IMG/VR virus record: IMGVR_UViG_3300021961_000211
Span: 1 to 41,599 of that record
DNA from: a virus
DNA length: 41,599 nucleotides
Strand: one strand, 5' to 3'
This document shows, in pieces, positions 6,898 through 14,962 of this stretch. Position 1 is the first letter of the stretch. Each line of letters starts with the position of its first letter. Position numbers and translations under genes: made by a program. The notes below the pieces were generated by a model. That model worked only from the letters and a program-made list of their open reading frames with translations, was not told the origin of the DNA and searched no databases.

Positions 6898-7698
6898 GTG
6901 ACTATTAACACTGTAAGATATTCAACACCAGCATTTATTTTCACCCAGCGCCAGATTGTCGTCCTATTATCAGGAAACAGTCCGAGGTCCTTTATGCCAG
7001 TATATGCAAAAACCATGAATCTGCACAAAGGTGTAGACAACAAACTACAGTTTCAGTTCTTGAACCAAGAGCAGAAACCAGTCGATATAACAGGTAAAGA
7101 AATTACTTGTAGAATCATCAATTATGACGGTACTGAGGTCTTGATACGCAAGGCATTGACGCTTGAGCTACCATTGACTGGTATAGCATATCTTGAATTG
7201 AATGCCGCTGAGATCGAAGATATCCCTGCGCAGATGTGTCATTATAGCCTAGAAATTCCTGTAGGACAATTTGGATACCCTGTGTTCGTAGACCCAGCAG
7301 CGGGCGCACGTGGTCAGATCAATGTACTAGATAGCGTATTACCAAGTTTCGTTCCAAGCGAGACTGTGACTATCCCCACCGGGCAACCATTCCCCAACTT
7401 GGATAGCAACAACAGCATCAATAACGTATTACCCAATGCTAACACATATTACACTTCAGTGATCAATACCAATGACAATCCTATATTGACACTACAAGCC
7501 CACTTACATGAGTTCAATGGTGAGGTCAAGATCGAAGGTACGTTCGATAGCGGATTGCAAGATTGGTATCATATACGCACAGAAGAATACTTAGAAGTTA
7601 CCGAGACTGTTGGATATACAGTCAAGGGCTTTCACCCATTCATACGCATGGCATTCACTAGCAACACAGGCGTAGTATCAAACGTTTTGGCAAGATAA
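6898..7698 (+). CDS. Virion structural protein, BppU-like N-terminus
   Basis: A 266-aa protein starting at GTG, supported by an AGGAG about ten bases upstream and a late octamer before it. Residues 40-110 (MNLHKGVDNKLQFQF, then KPVDITGKEITCRI and YDGTEVLIRK) resemble the N-terminal domain of phage baseplate upper proteins, which attaches fibres or receptor-binding proteins to the baseplate. The C-terminal half is beta-rich and reads like a sandwich domain (TLQAHLHEFNGEVKIEGTF, then GFHPFIRMAFTSNTG). A baseplate- or fibre-attachment role is inferred. A hairpin terminator overlaps its stop codon. Confidence 0.7.
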   Translation: MTINTVRYSTPAFIFTQRQIVVLLSGNSPRSFMPVYAKTMNLHKGVDNKLQFQFLNQEQKPVDITGKEITCRIINYDGTEVLIRKALTLELPLTGIAYLELNAAEIEDIPAQMCHYSLEIPVGQFGYPVFVDPAAGARGQINVLDSVLPSFVPSETVTIPTGQPFPNLDSNNSINNVLPNANTYYTSVINTNDNPILTLQAHLHEFNGEVKIEGTFDSGLQDWYHIRTEEYLEVTETVGYTVKGFHPFIRMAFTSNTGVVSNVLAR

Positions 7699-7721
7699 GT
7701 TGCCAATAGTCTTTGTTTTTT
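7687..7721 (+). terminator. Rho-independent terminator overlapping the stop codon
   Basis: A 7-bp stem (TTGGCAA 7687-7693 with TTGCCAA 7700-7706) with a GATAAG loop, then a T-rich run at 7711-7721. The stop codon of the 6898 gene lies in the loop, and the T-run overlaps the -35 region of the primase promoter. Confidence 0.5.
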
Positions 7722-7740
7722 CGCAACACTCTGTTATAAT
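7713..7740 (+). promoter_or_regulatory. Sigma70-like promoter for primase
   Basis: A perfect TATAAT at 7735-7740 with a weak -35 (TTGTTT, 7713-7718) and a 16-base spacer. Six bases separate the -10 box from the GTG start at 7747, so a leaderless transcript is predicted. Confidence 0.65.
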
Positions 7741-7746
7741 TACTGA

Positions 7747-8724
7747 GTGTTTGATATTCTTCAAGTAATTCCTGGTAAGAAAAAACTTTCTCAAAGCGGC
7801 TGGCATAGTTTCAATGCTGTCTGTTGCCAATATCGCGGGCATAACGCAGACAAAAGAGGACGCGGTGGAATACGCATGGAAGGAGAAAACTGGAGCTATC
7901 ATTGTTTCAACTGTGGGTTCAAGACAGGTTTTACTTTAGGAAGGCAGCTCACAAAGAATACGAGGCAACTATTGTTCTGGGCTGGAATGGATAAAGATGA
8001 TATCAACAAATATAGTCTTGAGAGCCTTCAGCATAAAGATTTATTAGATTTCACAAAGGTAAAAAAAGAAAAGAAAAAAGTCGTATTCAAAGAAATGCGC
8101 CTGCCGGACGCTGAACTCATCGATAAAAATAATCCTAAGCATGAAGTGTACGTGACTTATCTAAACAAAAGGAAAATATCTATAGGTAATTATCCTTTCA
8201 TGTGTACTCCTGATTTAGAAGGCAGACAATCAAATAGGATCATCATACCCTACACATATGAAAATAAGATAGTGGGTCACACTAGTAGGTACTTAGATGA
8301 TCGTACGCCAAAGTTTATCAATGAGCAACAGCAGGGATATGTGTTTGGTTACGATCTTCAAAAGCCTGAATACGAAGTGTGTATCGTATCTGAAGGTATA
8401 TTTGATGCACTAAGCATAAATGGTTGTGCGTTGACTCACAACACGATTAGTGATACTCAAGCACAAATCTTGAAAAACCTAAATAAAAAAATCATCGTGG
8501 TGCCTGATCAAGATTCTACTGGTCTAAAAATCTGTAATAAGGCTTTAGATTATGGTTTTTATGTGAGCTTGCCTGATTGGGAAATCGGTGTAAAGGATAT
8601 AAATGACGCTGTAATAAAATATGGAAAACTAGCGACATTACTAAGTATCTTGCAGTCAGCGACTAATAGCAAGATCAAGATAGAAGTAAAGAGGAATCAA
8701 CTTGATAAACGACTACAACATTGA
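7747..8724 (+). CDS. gp61: DNA primase, gp61-like (DnaG type)
   Basis: A 325-aa primase (T4 gp61 is 342 aa) that makes RNA primers for lagging-strand synthesis in complex with gp41. The N-terminal zinc-binding region has a CC pair in FNAVCCQYRGH and a CFNCGFKTGF pair. The TOPRIM domain has VSEGIFDALS with its catalytic glutamate and VVPDQDSTGLK with the metal-binding aspartates. I keep the GTG start because the residues before the zinc region (DILQVIPGKKK) fit the expected N-terminus and a TATAAT box lies six bases before the GTG. No Shine-Dalgarno sequence is present. The gene overlaps the helicase start by 23 bases. Confidence 0.93.
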   Translation: MFDILQVIPGKKKLSQSGWHSFNAVCCQYRGHNADKRGRGGIRMEGENWSYHCFNCGFKTGFTLGRQLTKNTRQLLFWAGMDKDDINKYSLESLQHKDLLDFTKVKKEKKKVVFKEMRLPDAELIDKNNPKHEVYVTYLNKRKISIGNYPFMCTPDLEGRQSNRIIIPYTYENKIVGHTSRYLDDRTPKFINEQQQGYVFGYDLQKPEYEVCIVSEGIFDALSINGCALTHNTISDTQAQILKNLNKKIIVVPDQDSTGLKICNKALDYGFYVSLPDWEIGVKDINDAVIKYGKLATLLSILQSATNSKIKIEVKRNQLDKRLQH

Positions 8725-10108
8725 GGTACAAAAGCTATTTTTGGAGATGATGGTCACAAACGCTGAGTTGTATACCCGCGTGATGAACATCACAAACGCA
8801 GAAAACTTTGATCGTAGGTTACGTCCCGTAGCCGAATTCATAATCGATCATACTAAAAAATATAATGTTATGCCTGAGCCTATACAGATCAAGGCAGTGA
8901 CAGATGTAGACATCGAACCTATTCCGGAACTTGACGAAGGTCATTATAATTGGTTCCTAGAAGAATTTGAACAATTCACTAAAAGACAAGAACTTGAGAG
9001 GGCTATTCTTAAGAGTGCTGATCATCTTGAGAAGGGCGAGTATGGACCTGTAGAGAAACTGATCAAAGATGCTGTTCAGATTTCTCTACAGAAAGATATG
9101 GGCACAGATTACTTTGCTGATCCTCGAGCAAGACTCATGGCATTGAAATCAAGCAATGGACAGAATAGCACAGGTTGGCCAACCCTAGATAATAAATTGT
9201 ATGGGGGCTTCAATCGCGGCGAGCTACAGATTTTTGCAGGTGGATCAGGTTCAGGTAAGAGTTTGATCATGCAGAATCTTGCAGTCAACTGGGTACAGAA
9301 CGGATTGAATGGAGTCTATGTGACATTAGAACTTGCTGAAGGTCTATGTTCGATGCGTATCGATAGCATGATGACTGACACAAATACTAAAGAAATCTTC
9401 AAGGATCTTGACAACGTTGAGATGAAGGTCAAGATGATAGCGAAAAAAGCGGGTCAGTTGCGTATCAAGTACATGCCAGCACAAAGCAACGTCAACGATA
9501 TCAGAGCATATGTCAAAGAACTACAAGTACAGACAGGAATGAGAGTAGATTTCCTGTGTATCGACTATCTTGATTTGATCATGCCAGTCACTGCCAAAGT
9601 CAGCCCTAGCGATCTATTCGTCAAGGACAAGTATGTATCAGAAGAAATGCGTAACTTGGCTAAAGAACTGAACGTGTTGTTCGTCACTGCGAGTCAGTTG
9701 AATCGCAGCGCGGTAGATGAGATTGAATTCGATCATAGTCATATCGCAGGTGGTATCAGTAAGATCAACACAGCAGATAACGTGTTCGGTATCTTTACTT
9801 CAAGGTCTATGAGAGAAAGCGGTAGATATCAGATTCAGTTGATGAAAACTCGCAGCAGTTCTGGGGTAGGGCAGAAGATCGAACTCAAGTTCAATGTAGA
9901 AACATTGCGTATAACAGATGAGCTAGAAAACGAGCCTAGACCGCAGGTTTCTGGATCTACATTATTATCGCAAATAAAGGTCACTAGCCAAGTTGGAAAT
10001 ACTGTAAATGATGCCGTACAAACTACTGTCGAACCTGAAAAAAGCAGGGTTACAGCCGATGTACAAAGCGCAAAACTGCGCACTTTGATAGCATCCCTAA
10101 AGAAATAA
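8702..10108 (+). CDS. gp41: Replicative DNA helicase, gp41-like (DnaB type)
   Basis: A 468-aa hexameric 5'-3' helicase (T4 gp41 is 475 aa) that unwinds the fork and carries the primase. Walker A is GGSGSGKS near residues 180-187 and Walker B is DFLCIDYLDLI near 285. The QLNRSA sensor-like segment and the SRSMRESG segment follow in the RecA core. The start is a TTG at 8702, supported by GAGGAA at 8691-8696, five bases upstream; the next in-frame ATG is 15 codons further and would remove part of the N-terminal domain. The final 60 residues are a variable low-complexity tail. Confidence 0.95.
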   Translation: MINDYNIEVQKLFLEMMVTNAELYTRVMNITNAENFDRRLRPVAEFIIDHTKKYNVMPEPIQIKAVTDVDIEPIPELDEGHYNWFLEEFEQFTKRQELERAILKSADHLEKGEYGPVEKLIKDAVQISLQKDMGTDYFADPRARLMALKSSNGQNSTGWPTLDNKLYGGFNRGELQIFAGGSGSGKSLIMQNLAVNWVQNGLNGVYVTLELAEGLCSMRIDSMMTDTNTKEIFKDLDNVEMKVKMIAKKAGQLRIKYMPAQSNVNDIRAYVKELQVQTGMRVDFLCIDYLDLIMPVTAKVSPSDLFVKDKYVSEEMRNLAKELNVLFVTASQLNRSAVDEIEFDHSHIAGGISKINTADNVFGIFTSRSMRESGRYQIQLMKTRSSSGVGQKIELKFNVETLRITDELENEPRPQVSGSTLLSQIKVTSQVGNTVNDAVQTTVEPEKSRVTADVQSAKLRTLIASLKK

Positions 10109-10123
10109 ATCCACCCGTTTATA

Positions 10124-10131
10124 GATAAATA
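10124..10131 (+). promoter_or_regulatory. Late-promoter octamer (GATAAATA)
   Basis: Late motif seven bases before the ATG at 10139. The predicted leader is only a few bases. Confidence 0.6.
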
Positions 10132-10138
10132 CTACATT

Positions 10139-10372
10139 ATGCAAAAGCGTACACGTAGTCTGCTAGAAGAGCTTGAATCTATTGGTAGCAATCGCGACAT
10201 GAATCATGTCATCGAAAGCAGAGCCAATAATGTCATCACTAGCGCCATCAATTTATTAGAATTGATGAAAAGACACTATCCCCAGGAAAAAGCCGAACTC
10301 TTAGAAAAGAAACTACTAAGTTCTATCAAGAATCGCACACCTAATAAGTTTTCAAAGACCATCAGGAAATAA
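10139..10372 (+). CDS. Small helical protein, 77 aa
   Basis: A basic, almost entirely helical protein (SLLEELESIGSNRD, NNVITSAINLLELMKRHY, KAELLEKKLLSSIK). A late octamer directly upstream and the next gene starting two bases after its stop place it with virion-related genes. It could be a small head or chaperone-like component, but no family is recognised. Confidence 0.7.
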   Translation: MQKRTRSLLEELESIGSNRDMNHVIESRANNVITSAINLLELMKRHYPQEKAELLEKKLLSSIKNRTPNKFSKTIRK

Positions 10373-10374
10373 TC

Positions 10375-11631
10375 ATGAAATCTAAAGATATCATAAACGA
10401 AGGTCTTTTTGGCGATTTTGAAAGGGCAGCAAGTCAATTCAAAAGGGCCTATGACACACGCCAGAACGCAACCGCAGGTCTAGGCGGAAGAGTAAAAGCT
10501 CTTTTTAGTCCTACCCGTATGAAATATGGGCGCAGCACTAAAGATCAAGTGGCAGCTAATAAATTTATAGACAAATTTGTTAGCCAGGCTTTAGAAACAT
10601 TAGATGTGGCTGTGAAAAATGACTTAGTAGATGCGACCTCTAACAAGCTTGATGATAAGCCTGCTGCACAACCTGCTCAACAAGAACCGGCTGTAAAAAC
10701 AGCGGCTTCACAAAATAAAAAACCAAAACCAAAAACTAAACAACCAGCAGCAAATACACCAGCAGAGCCTATTACTTTTGGGCGAGAGAAATATACTAAA
10801 GGACCAAAAGGATGGATAGACAGCAAAGGAAAACCGGCTGATCAAAATACAACTAAAATTTTAGATCAGGCTGCACAACAATCTACAGCCCAAACAAATA
10901 CAAAGCAGGCAGGCGCGCAACAGCCCAATGCCCCCGCTGCTAAAACTAAAGCAGCAGCACCTAAAGCAGCAGCACCTAAAGCAGCAGCACCTAAAGCAGC
11001 AGCACCTAAAGCAGCAGCACCTAAAGCAGCAGCACCTAAGGTAGCAGCGAAGCCGGCAGCACAACCAGCAGCAGCCAAGGCAGCGGCACAACCAAGACAG
11101 ACTGTAGCACAAAAGATAGCGCCGCAGTTACAGGCAAAAGCAGCACGAAAGACAGCAGGTAAACGCAATCAACCAATAAAAGAAGATGCAGTATATGAAA
11201 AACTAAATCTTTTATTTGAATCATATATGGAGTTGATAGAAGCTTCATCTGTACCACAAGGAGGTGGTAGAGTGAAAGGTGCAGGTCTTAGCCAAACCCC
11301 GAATGCTATCCGTAAGCGTGAAGCAAGAGCAAAAGCCAAAGCAAGTGGCCAGCAGGCAGCACCTAAGGCAGCACCTAAGGCAGCACCTCAACAACCACAA
11401 ACAGATCCTGCATCACAACAGCAAGTACCTCCTACTGAAGAAAAACTAGGCATCAGCAAATACTTCAAAGAAAACTTTTTAGATGATTTCTTGCAAGGTA
11501 TTGACATGGGTCCCGCTAAACCTAAAATTGACGCATTGCTAAAGAATTTGCCTAATCTATATGGCACAAGTCAGTTGAAAAAAGAACTTACATCAATCGC
11601 AAATATCGCTTGGACACTGGCTAAAAAATAA
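10375..11631 (+). CDS. Ala/Pro/Lys-rich repeat protein, possible internal head protein
   Basis: A 418-aa low-complexity, strongly basic protein. The N-terminus MKSKDIINEGLF resembles a T4 capsid-targeting sequence with an INE-G site for the gp21 prohead protease. Residues about 1-100 look helical and ordered. The middle is disordered and rich in Ala, Lys, Pro and Gln, with six perfect AAAPK units (about 193-222) that recall histone H1-like tails. A short ordered motif near 140 (KYTKGPKGWIDSKGKPA) and an ordered C-terminal domain (KLGISKYFKENFLDDFLQGI) flank it. The start follows AGGAAA. DNA binding inside the head is inferred from composition and the N-terminal motif only. Confidence 0.7.
   Translation: MKSKDIINEGLFGDFERAASQFKRAYDTRQNATAGLGGRVKALFSPTRMKYGRSTKDQVAANKFIDKFVSQALETLDVAVKNDLVDATSNKLDDKPAAQPAQQEPAVKTAASQNKKPKPKTKQPAANTPAEPITFGREKYTKGPKGWIDSKGKPADQNTTKILDQAAQQSTAQTNTKQAGAQQPNAPAAKTKAAAPKAAAPKAAAPKAAAPKAAAPKAAAPKVAAKPAAQPAAAKAAAQPRQTVAQKIAPQLQAKAARKTAGKRNQPIKEDAVYEKLNLLFESYMELIEASSVPQGGGRVKGAGLSQTPNAIRKREARAKAKASGQQAAPKAAPKAAPQQPQTDPASQQQVPPTEEKLGISKYFKENFLDDFLQGIDMGPAKPKIDALLKNLPNLYGTSQLKKELTSIANIAWTLAKK
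10951..11040 (+). repeat. Six 15-bp tandem repeats (AAAPK codons)
   Basis: Six adjacent copies of GCAGCAGCACCTAAA, identical at the DNA level except for the last base of copy six. The lack of silent differences points to recent expansion by slippage or recombination. Confidence 0.95.
11356..11391 (+). repeat. Three 12-bp tandem repeats (AAPK codons)
   Basis: Three units of GCAGCACCTAAG, with the third ending CTCAA in place of CTAAG. They lie in the same gene as the 15-bp array and are a shortened version of the same unit. Confidence 0.85.
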
Positions 11632-11632
11632 A

Positions 11633-12772
11633 ATGCTTGACACTATTAGAAAAACTCTAGATGTTCTTGAGTCTATATCAATAACAGAATCAAAGGGGCA
11701 CCTCGATCATCCTGAAGACCTCGTCATCCTACAAGATGTTACCGGGGCTAATAGTGCTATCAATTCCATTGTAGCAGCCGCTCAAAAACCAAAAGAATTT
11801 ACTATCAAGTGGGACGGCTATCCTGCATTGATATTTGGCCATGGTCCAGATGGCAAATTTTCTATCATGGACAAACACATGTTCAATAAAAAAGACATGT
11901 CAGGTAGAAAAGTCTATAGCCCAGAACAATTCATAGAATACGATAAAGCGAGGGGGGTTGATCGTGCTGAACTTCATGGTATCATTTCAAACATATGGTC
12001 CGGTCTACAGAAGGCAAGTCAAGGAACTAAGGGCTACTACTGGGGGGACATGTTATTCGGGCAACCGCTCAAGGATACGAATGGTCTGTATAAATTCAAA
12101 GCGAATCCTAACGGTATAACATATACAGTTGATGTAGATAGCGATGTAGGAAAGCTAATCGCAGACAAAACTGCAGGTATTGCCGTGCATCAATTTATAC
12201 CGGCAAATGCAGCTACTACAGATGATGCGACGAGCTTGAAAGGTACTATAGGTCAACTTAAAAATAATAGTGATGTTGCATTAGTTCCTAGTGCTATGCC
12301 GGTGTTACCTAATATAAAAATTGATAAAGAATTACTAAACCAAGCCAAATCAGCGATCACGAAATATGGAAGAGATTTGCAAAAGCTAATGCAGGCTCCG
12401 CAGGCTCGGAACACGTTCAATCAATTATTTACCACATACATTAACAAAAAAATCGTTGCTGGAGATCTAAACAATCTAGCAAGCGACTTCATGGATTATT
12501 TTGAAAGCAGACCTATGACTGCTAGCATGAAGAAAAAATTATCAGATCATATCAACAGCAACAAACAGGGTATTATAGGCTTGTTCACAATATGGAGTGC
12601 TATCTATAATTTGAAAAATTCAGTTGTAGATCAATTGGCCAAGCAGGCCGAACAGAGTCCCGTCAAGGGCTATCTACAGTCAGGACAGCAGAGCCAAGAA
12701 GGTTTTGTCAGTCAGGGCTTGAAATTCGTGGATAGAATGGGCTTCAGCCGTCAGAATTTGGCTGGCCGCTAG
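11633..12772 (+). CDS. Putative nucleotidyltransferase-like protein with KWDGYPA motif
   Basis: A 379-aa protein. Residues 58-65 read IKWDGYPA, the KxDG signature used by ATP-dependent DNA and RNA ligases and capping enzymes, where the lysine accepts AMP or GMP. GKFSIMDKHMF follows, and a YYWGDMLFG segment near 141 could correspond to motif III. It resembles the uncharacterised KWDGxPA family of T4-like cyanophages (DUF6267 as I recall it). The C-terminal half is helical. It follows the repeat protein by one base with no promoter of its own. Classical motifs IV and V are not obvious, so ligase activity is uncertain; a structural derivative of the fold is possible. Confidence 0.65.
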   Translation: MLDTIRKTLDVLESISITESKGHLDHPEDLVILQDVTGANSAINSIVAAAQKPKEFTIKWDGYPALIFGHGPDGKFSIMDKHMFNKKDMSGRKVYSPEQFIEYDKARGVDRAELHGIISNIWSGLQKASQGTKGYYWGDMLFGQPLKDTNGLYKFKANPNGITYTVDVDSDVGKLIADKTAGIAVHQFIPANAATTDDATSLKGTIGQLKNNSDVALVPSAMPVLPNIKIDKELLNQAKSAITKYGRDLQKLMQAPQARNTFNQLFTTYINKKIVAGDLNNLASDFMDYFESRPMTASMKKKLSDHINSNKQGIIGLFTIWSAIYNLKNSVVDQLAKQAEQSPVKGYLQSGQQSQEGFVSQGLKFVDRMGFSRQNLAGR

Positions 12773-12802
12773 TATCTAACCCCCACCTTTTTTATCTCCA
12801 GG

Positions 12803-12810
12803 CATAAATA
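12803..12810 (+). promoter_or_regulatory. Late-promoter octamer (CATAAATA)
   Basis: Late motif 44 bases upstream of the structural gene at 12855. The leader contains AGGAG for ribosome binding at about 12841-12845. Confidence 0.65.
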
Positions 12811-12854
12811 ATAGTATGAGCCTAAACGGTTCACAACATTAGGAGATTTAGAAA

Positions 12855-13235
12855 ATGGCACAATTCACAAGAGTCAATGGTGACCTCAAGCAAGTACTAT
12901 GGCTAGACGCACCAGACTATACTAACACAGGCGTAAATGCTGTAACTTCAGGCGTAACTGTTCAGCCACAAGGTCCAAAATTGGACTTCTTCACTGCAAC
13001 AGCAAACGGCGCGTTGACTACTACTCAAGTAGCAGCAGCAGTTCAAGCAATTCAGCAATTAGCAACTATCCACATCTATGAGTACACAGACACAACTAAT
13101 GACACATTAGCATTTGCTGTATACCCAACTGGTGCATGGACAACTACTGCTCTAGTAGCAGCACTAGAAGCTGATCCAGGCCCAGCTTGGGCAAACGCTG
13201 TAACTGTAACAGCATCAGCAACTTTCACTAACTAA
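12855..13235 (+). CDS. Small virion structural protein, 126 aa
   Basis: An Ala/Thr-rich protein with few charged residues and no cysteine or methionine apart from Met1, typical of capsid or decoration proteins. The pattern is beta-strand-rich (KQVLWLDAPDY, TIHIYEYTD, DTLAFAVYPTG) with an Ala-rich helix (QVAAAVQAIQQLA) between. It is transcribed alone, with its own late promoter, a good AGGAG and a strong terminator, which suggests an abundant product such as a head decoration or outer capsid protein. No family is recognised. Confidence 0.75.
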   Translation: MAQFTRVNGDLKQVLWLDAPDYTNTGVNAVTSGVTVQPQGPKLDFFTATANGALTTTQVAAAVQAIQQLATIHIYEYTDTTNDTLAFAVYPTGAWTTTALVAALEADPGPAWANAVTVTASATFTN

Positions 13236-13262
13236 TAATTAGTTTTAGTTGATAAGACTAAG

Positions 13263-13292
13263 GCCCGAGAAGTAAAATTCTCGGGCTTTTTT
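13263..13292 (+). terminator. Strong rho-independent terminator
   Basis: A perfect 9-bp stem (GCCCGAGAA with TTCTCGGGC) with a six-base loop, followed by six T residues at 13287-13292. Confidence 0.92.
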
Positions 13293-13297
13293 ATTGC

Positions 13298-13305
13298 TGT
13301 AAATA
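13298..13305 (+). promoter_or_regulatory. Late-promoter-like octamer (TGTAAATA)
   Basis: The hexamer TGTAAA ends at 13303 and six bases precede the ATG at 13310, so a leaderless message is predicted. It starts six bases after the terminator T-run. Confidence 0.5.
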
Positions 13306-13309
13306 CAGG

Positions 13310-13756
13310 ATGAGCCATAGGTTAGCATGTTATACTTTATTTGATATCACAAAAACAGGGGTGTTGAATCGTGCTAGACCGGCGGATGACATCGTTGACG
13401 TAAACCAGTGGTATATAGATAGAAACACACAATGCAACTTTGACACTATACTGCAAATCATATCATTGAGGGCTCAGCCTGACATCGAAACTACACCTAA
13501 GCTTACCTATGTCGATTTCGATAAAAACACATTTTTCGGAGAACGATTCATAGATAATAAAAGTCATAAAGTCTGGGTTTTTGAGTTTAGCGTTCATCAT
13601 TCAGGGGTGTTTGAAGATGGAATACATCCCCTAGGATATCTCTATAAAGATTGCGAAAACGTACCTATGATCATGACAAATACTATAGACTTGTCATTAA
13701 ATAGCTATATACAGATAGACGATTATAACAGGAACATTTATTTTGTTAAGTACTAA
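13310..13756 (+). CDS. Conserved-looking hypothetical protein, 148 aa
   Basis: A mixed alpha/beta protein with a striking RNTQCNFDTILQIISLRAQP segment at about 45-64. I recall similar segments in uncharacterised proteins of T4-like marine phages. There is no transmembrane or signal segment. The late-type octamer just upstream and the structural neighbours suggest a virion or assembly role. The gene overlaps the next only if that gene uses an upstream TTG. Confidence 0.7.
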   Translation: MSHRLACYTLFDITKTGVLNRARPADDIVDVNQWYIDRNTQCNFDTILQIISLRAQPDIETTPKLTYVDFDKNTFFGERFIDNKSHKVWVFEFSVHHSGVFEDGIHPLGYLYKDCENVPMIMTNTIDLSLNSYIQIDDYNRNIYFVKY

Positions 13757-13757
13757 T

Positions 13758-14204
13758 ATGGACAAGCATCTTTTACATAAAAAGATAAAGGATCTATTCA
13801 TCGTGAAAGAAGACGATGGATCCTATGTCCTTTTCGGCAAATATATAGTAATACCTAAAGATGATCTATTTGAGATTGTGATAGAAGGAGAGACGGGTAA
13901 TATCGCTTTCAGTTCTCTAAAAAACGCTGTTACTTGGTGCGTATTTGAAAAGAATAATAAGTATAAAGAAATCAAGAGATTGCTTGAACTTGATCAAATG
14001 ATAGGAAGTCTAAGCGTACATATCTCTCAATATGAGAGATTAGCTAAAAAGAACACAGGCCTAGAAAGAGACATTTATATAGCCCGATTGATCGAAGAGA
14101 AAGCACGAAGGAAACAGGCTTTAGAAGAAATACAGGATTACGTGCAAATTTCACGTTTCCTACAGACCAAAAAGTTCAGAGAAAATCAATATAAATTTGA
14201 TTAG
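13758..14204 (+). CDS. Hypothetical coiled-coil protein, 148 aa
   Basis: I choose the ATG at 13758 (MDKHLLHKK) over a TTG five codons upstream that lies inside the previous gene. Residues 1-65 look alpha/beta (VLFGKYIVIPKDDLFEIVIEG). The remainder is a long charged helix with coiled-coil character (KEIKRLLELDQMIGSLSVHI, then ARLIEEKARRKQALEEI). No family is recognised. Its position before the scaffold-like gene suggests an assembly role. Confidence 0.7.
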   Translation: MDKHLLHKKIKDLFIVKEDDGSYVLFGKYIVIPKDDLFEIVIEGETGNIAFSSLKNAVTWCVFEKNNKYKEIKRLLELDQMIGSLSVHISQYERLAKKNTGLERDIYIARLIEEKARRKQALEEIQDYVQISRFLQTKKFRENQYKFD

Positions 14205-14209
14205 ATTTT

Positions 14210-14217
14210 GATAAATA
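14210..14217 (+). promoter_or_regulatory. Late-promoter octamer (GATAAATA)
   Basis: Late motif 25 bases before the ATG at 14243. Confidence 0.65.
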
Positions 14218-14242
14218 ATTCTATAACGATGGAAATTTTACC

Positions 14243-14959
14243 ATGAGACTTACCGACTTAGACAAATCAAACACAGCAGCGAAGGCTCTAAAAGCCAATT
14301 TCGATTTCAGTTTTGATACTTCAAGATTGAATCGCGCACAGACTAGAACTATGCTAGACAAGGTTCAAGGTCTTATCAAAGAAGCAAAAAGCAATCCTGA
14401 TTTCTACAAGAATCAGGGCAATCCTTCTTACATGAAATTAGTATTCATGGCTCAAGCATTGACTGAGCATTACATGACTACAAAAGCTGCACAGATCGTA
14501 GTAGAAAACGAAGAAGTCGAAAAGTCACAAGTCATTCTTGCTGCACAAGATATGCTTGACAGCATTCAAAAGATGATCGAAGAAGTCAATGACATGTTAG
14601 TAAAAGAGTTACCAGCATTGACTGATAGCATCCAAAGTGAGATTGGTGTAGAACAATCAGGTTCTTTCAATGCGTCAGCTAGCCAAGCCTTGACAACATT
14701 GAATCAGACACTAAGCCAAAGTAAATCAGACATGCAAAATGCTATGAACGCATTGACTGGAGTAGGTAGCCCAGATGCATTAGGCGCACCTGCTGCAGGT
14801 GGTGAAGAAGTAGCTGTCACTGACGTTGCAGCAGCAGCGGGCCCAGGCGGTGAAGAAGTTGCAGGCATGGAGATGGATGCAGAAGTCGCTCCAGAAGCAG
14901 AGCCAGCAGAAGAACCAGAAGCAGAACCAGCTGGTGGGGTCGGCCGCGAGTTACGATAA
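14243..14959 (+). CDS. Scaffold-like acidic protein, 238 aa
   Basis: The N-terminal two-thirds are helical (NRAQTRTMLDKVQGLIKEAK, then a long helix with DMLDSIQKMIEEVNDMLV). The last 60 residues are disordered, acidic and rich in Ala, Pro, Glu and Gly. That composition is typical of phage prohead core or scaffolding proteins, but also of some tail chaperones. A late octamer precedes it. I infer a prohead core or other internal assembly role, without a family match. Confidence 0.65.
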   Translation: MRLTDLDKSNTAAKALKANFDFSFDTSRLNRAQTRTMLDKVQGLIKEAKSNPDFYKNQGNPSYMKLVFMAQALTEHYMTTKAAQIVVENEEVEKSQVILAAQDMLDSIQKMIEEVNDMLVKELPALTDSIQSEIGVEQSGSFNASASQALTTLNQTLSQSKSDMQNAMNALTGVGSPDALGAPAAGGEEVAVTDVAAAAGPGGEEVAGMEMDAEVAPEAEPAEEPEAEPAGGVGRELR

Positions 14960-14962
14960 ATC

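Noticed and set aside
10951-11040. Regular short repeats that might be a CRISPR array
   Set aside because: The repeats are 15 bp with no spacers and lie in frame in a low-complexity coding sequence.
10861-11168. Reverse-strand open frames rich in Cys or Ala opposite the repeat protein
   Set aside because: They are mirror images of the tandem repeat codons and have no start signals or neighbours.
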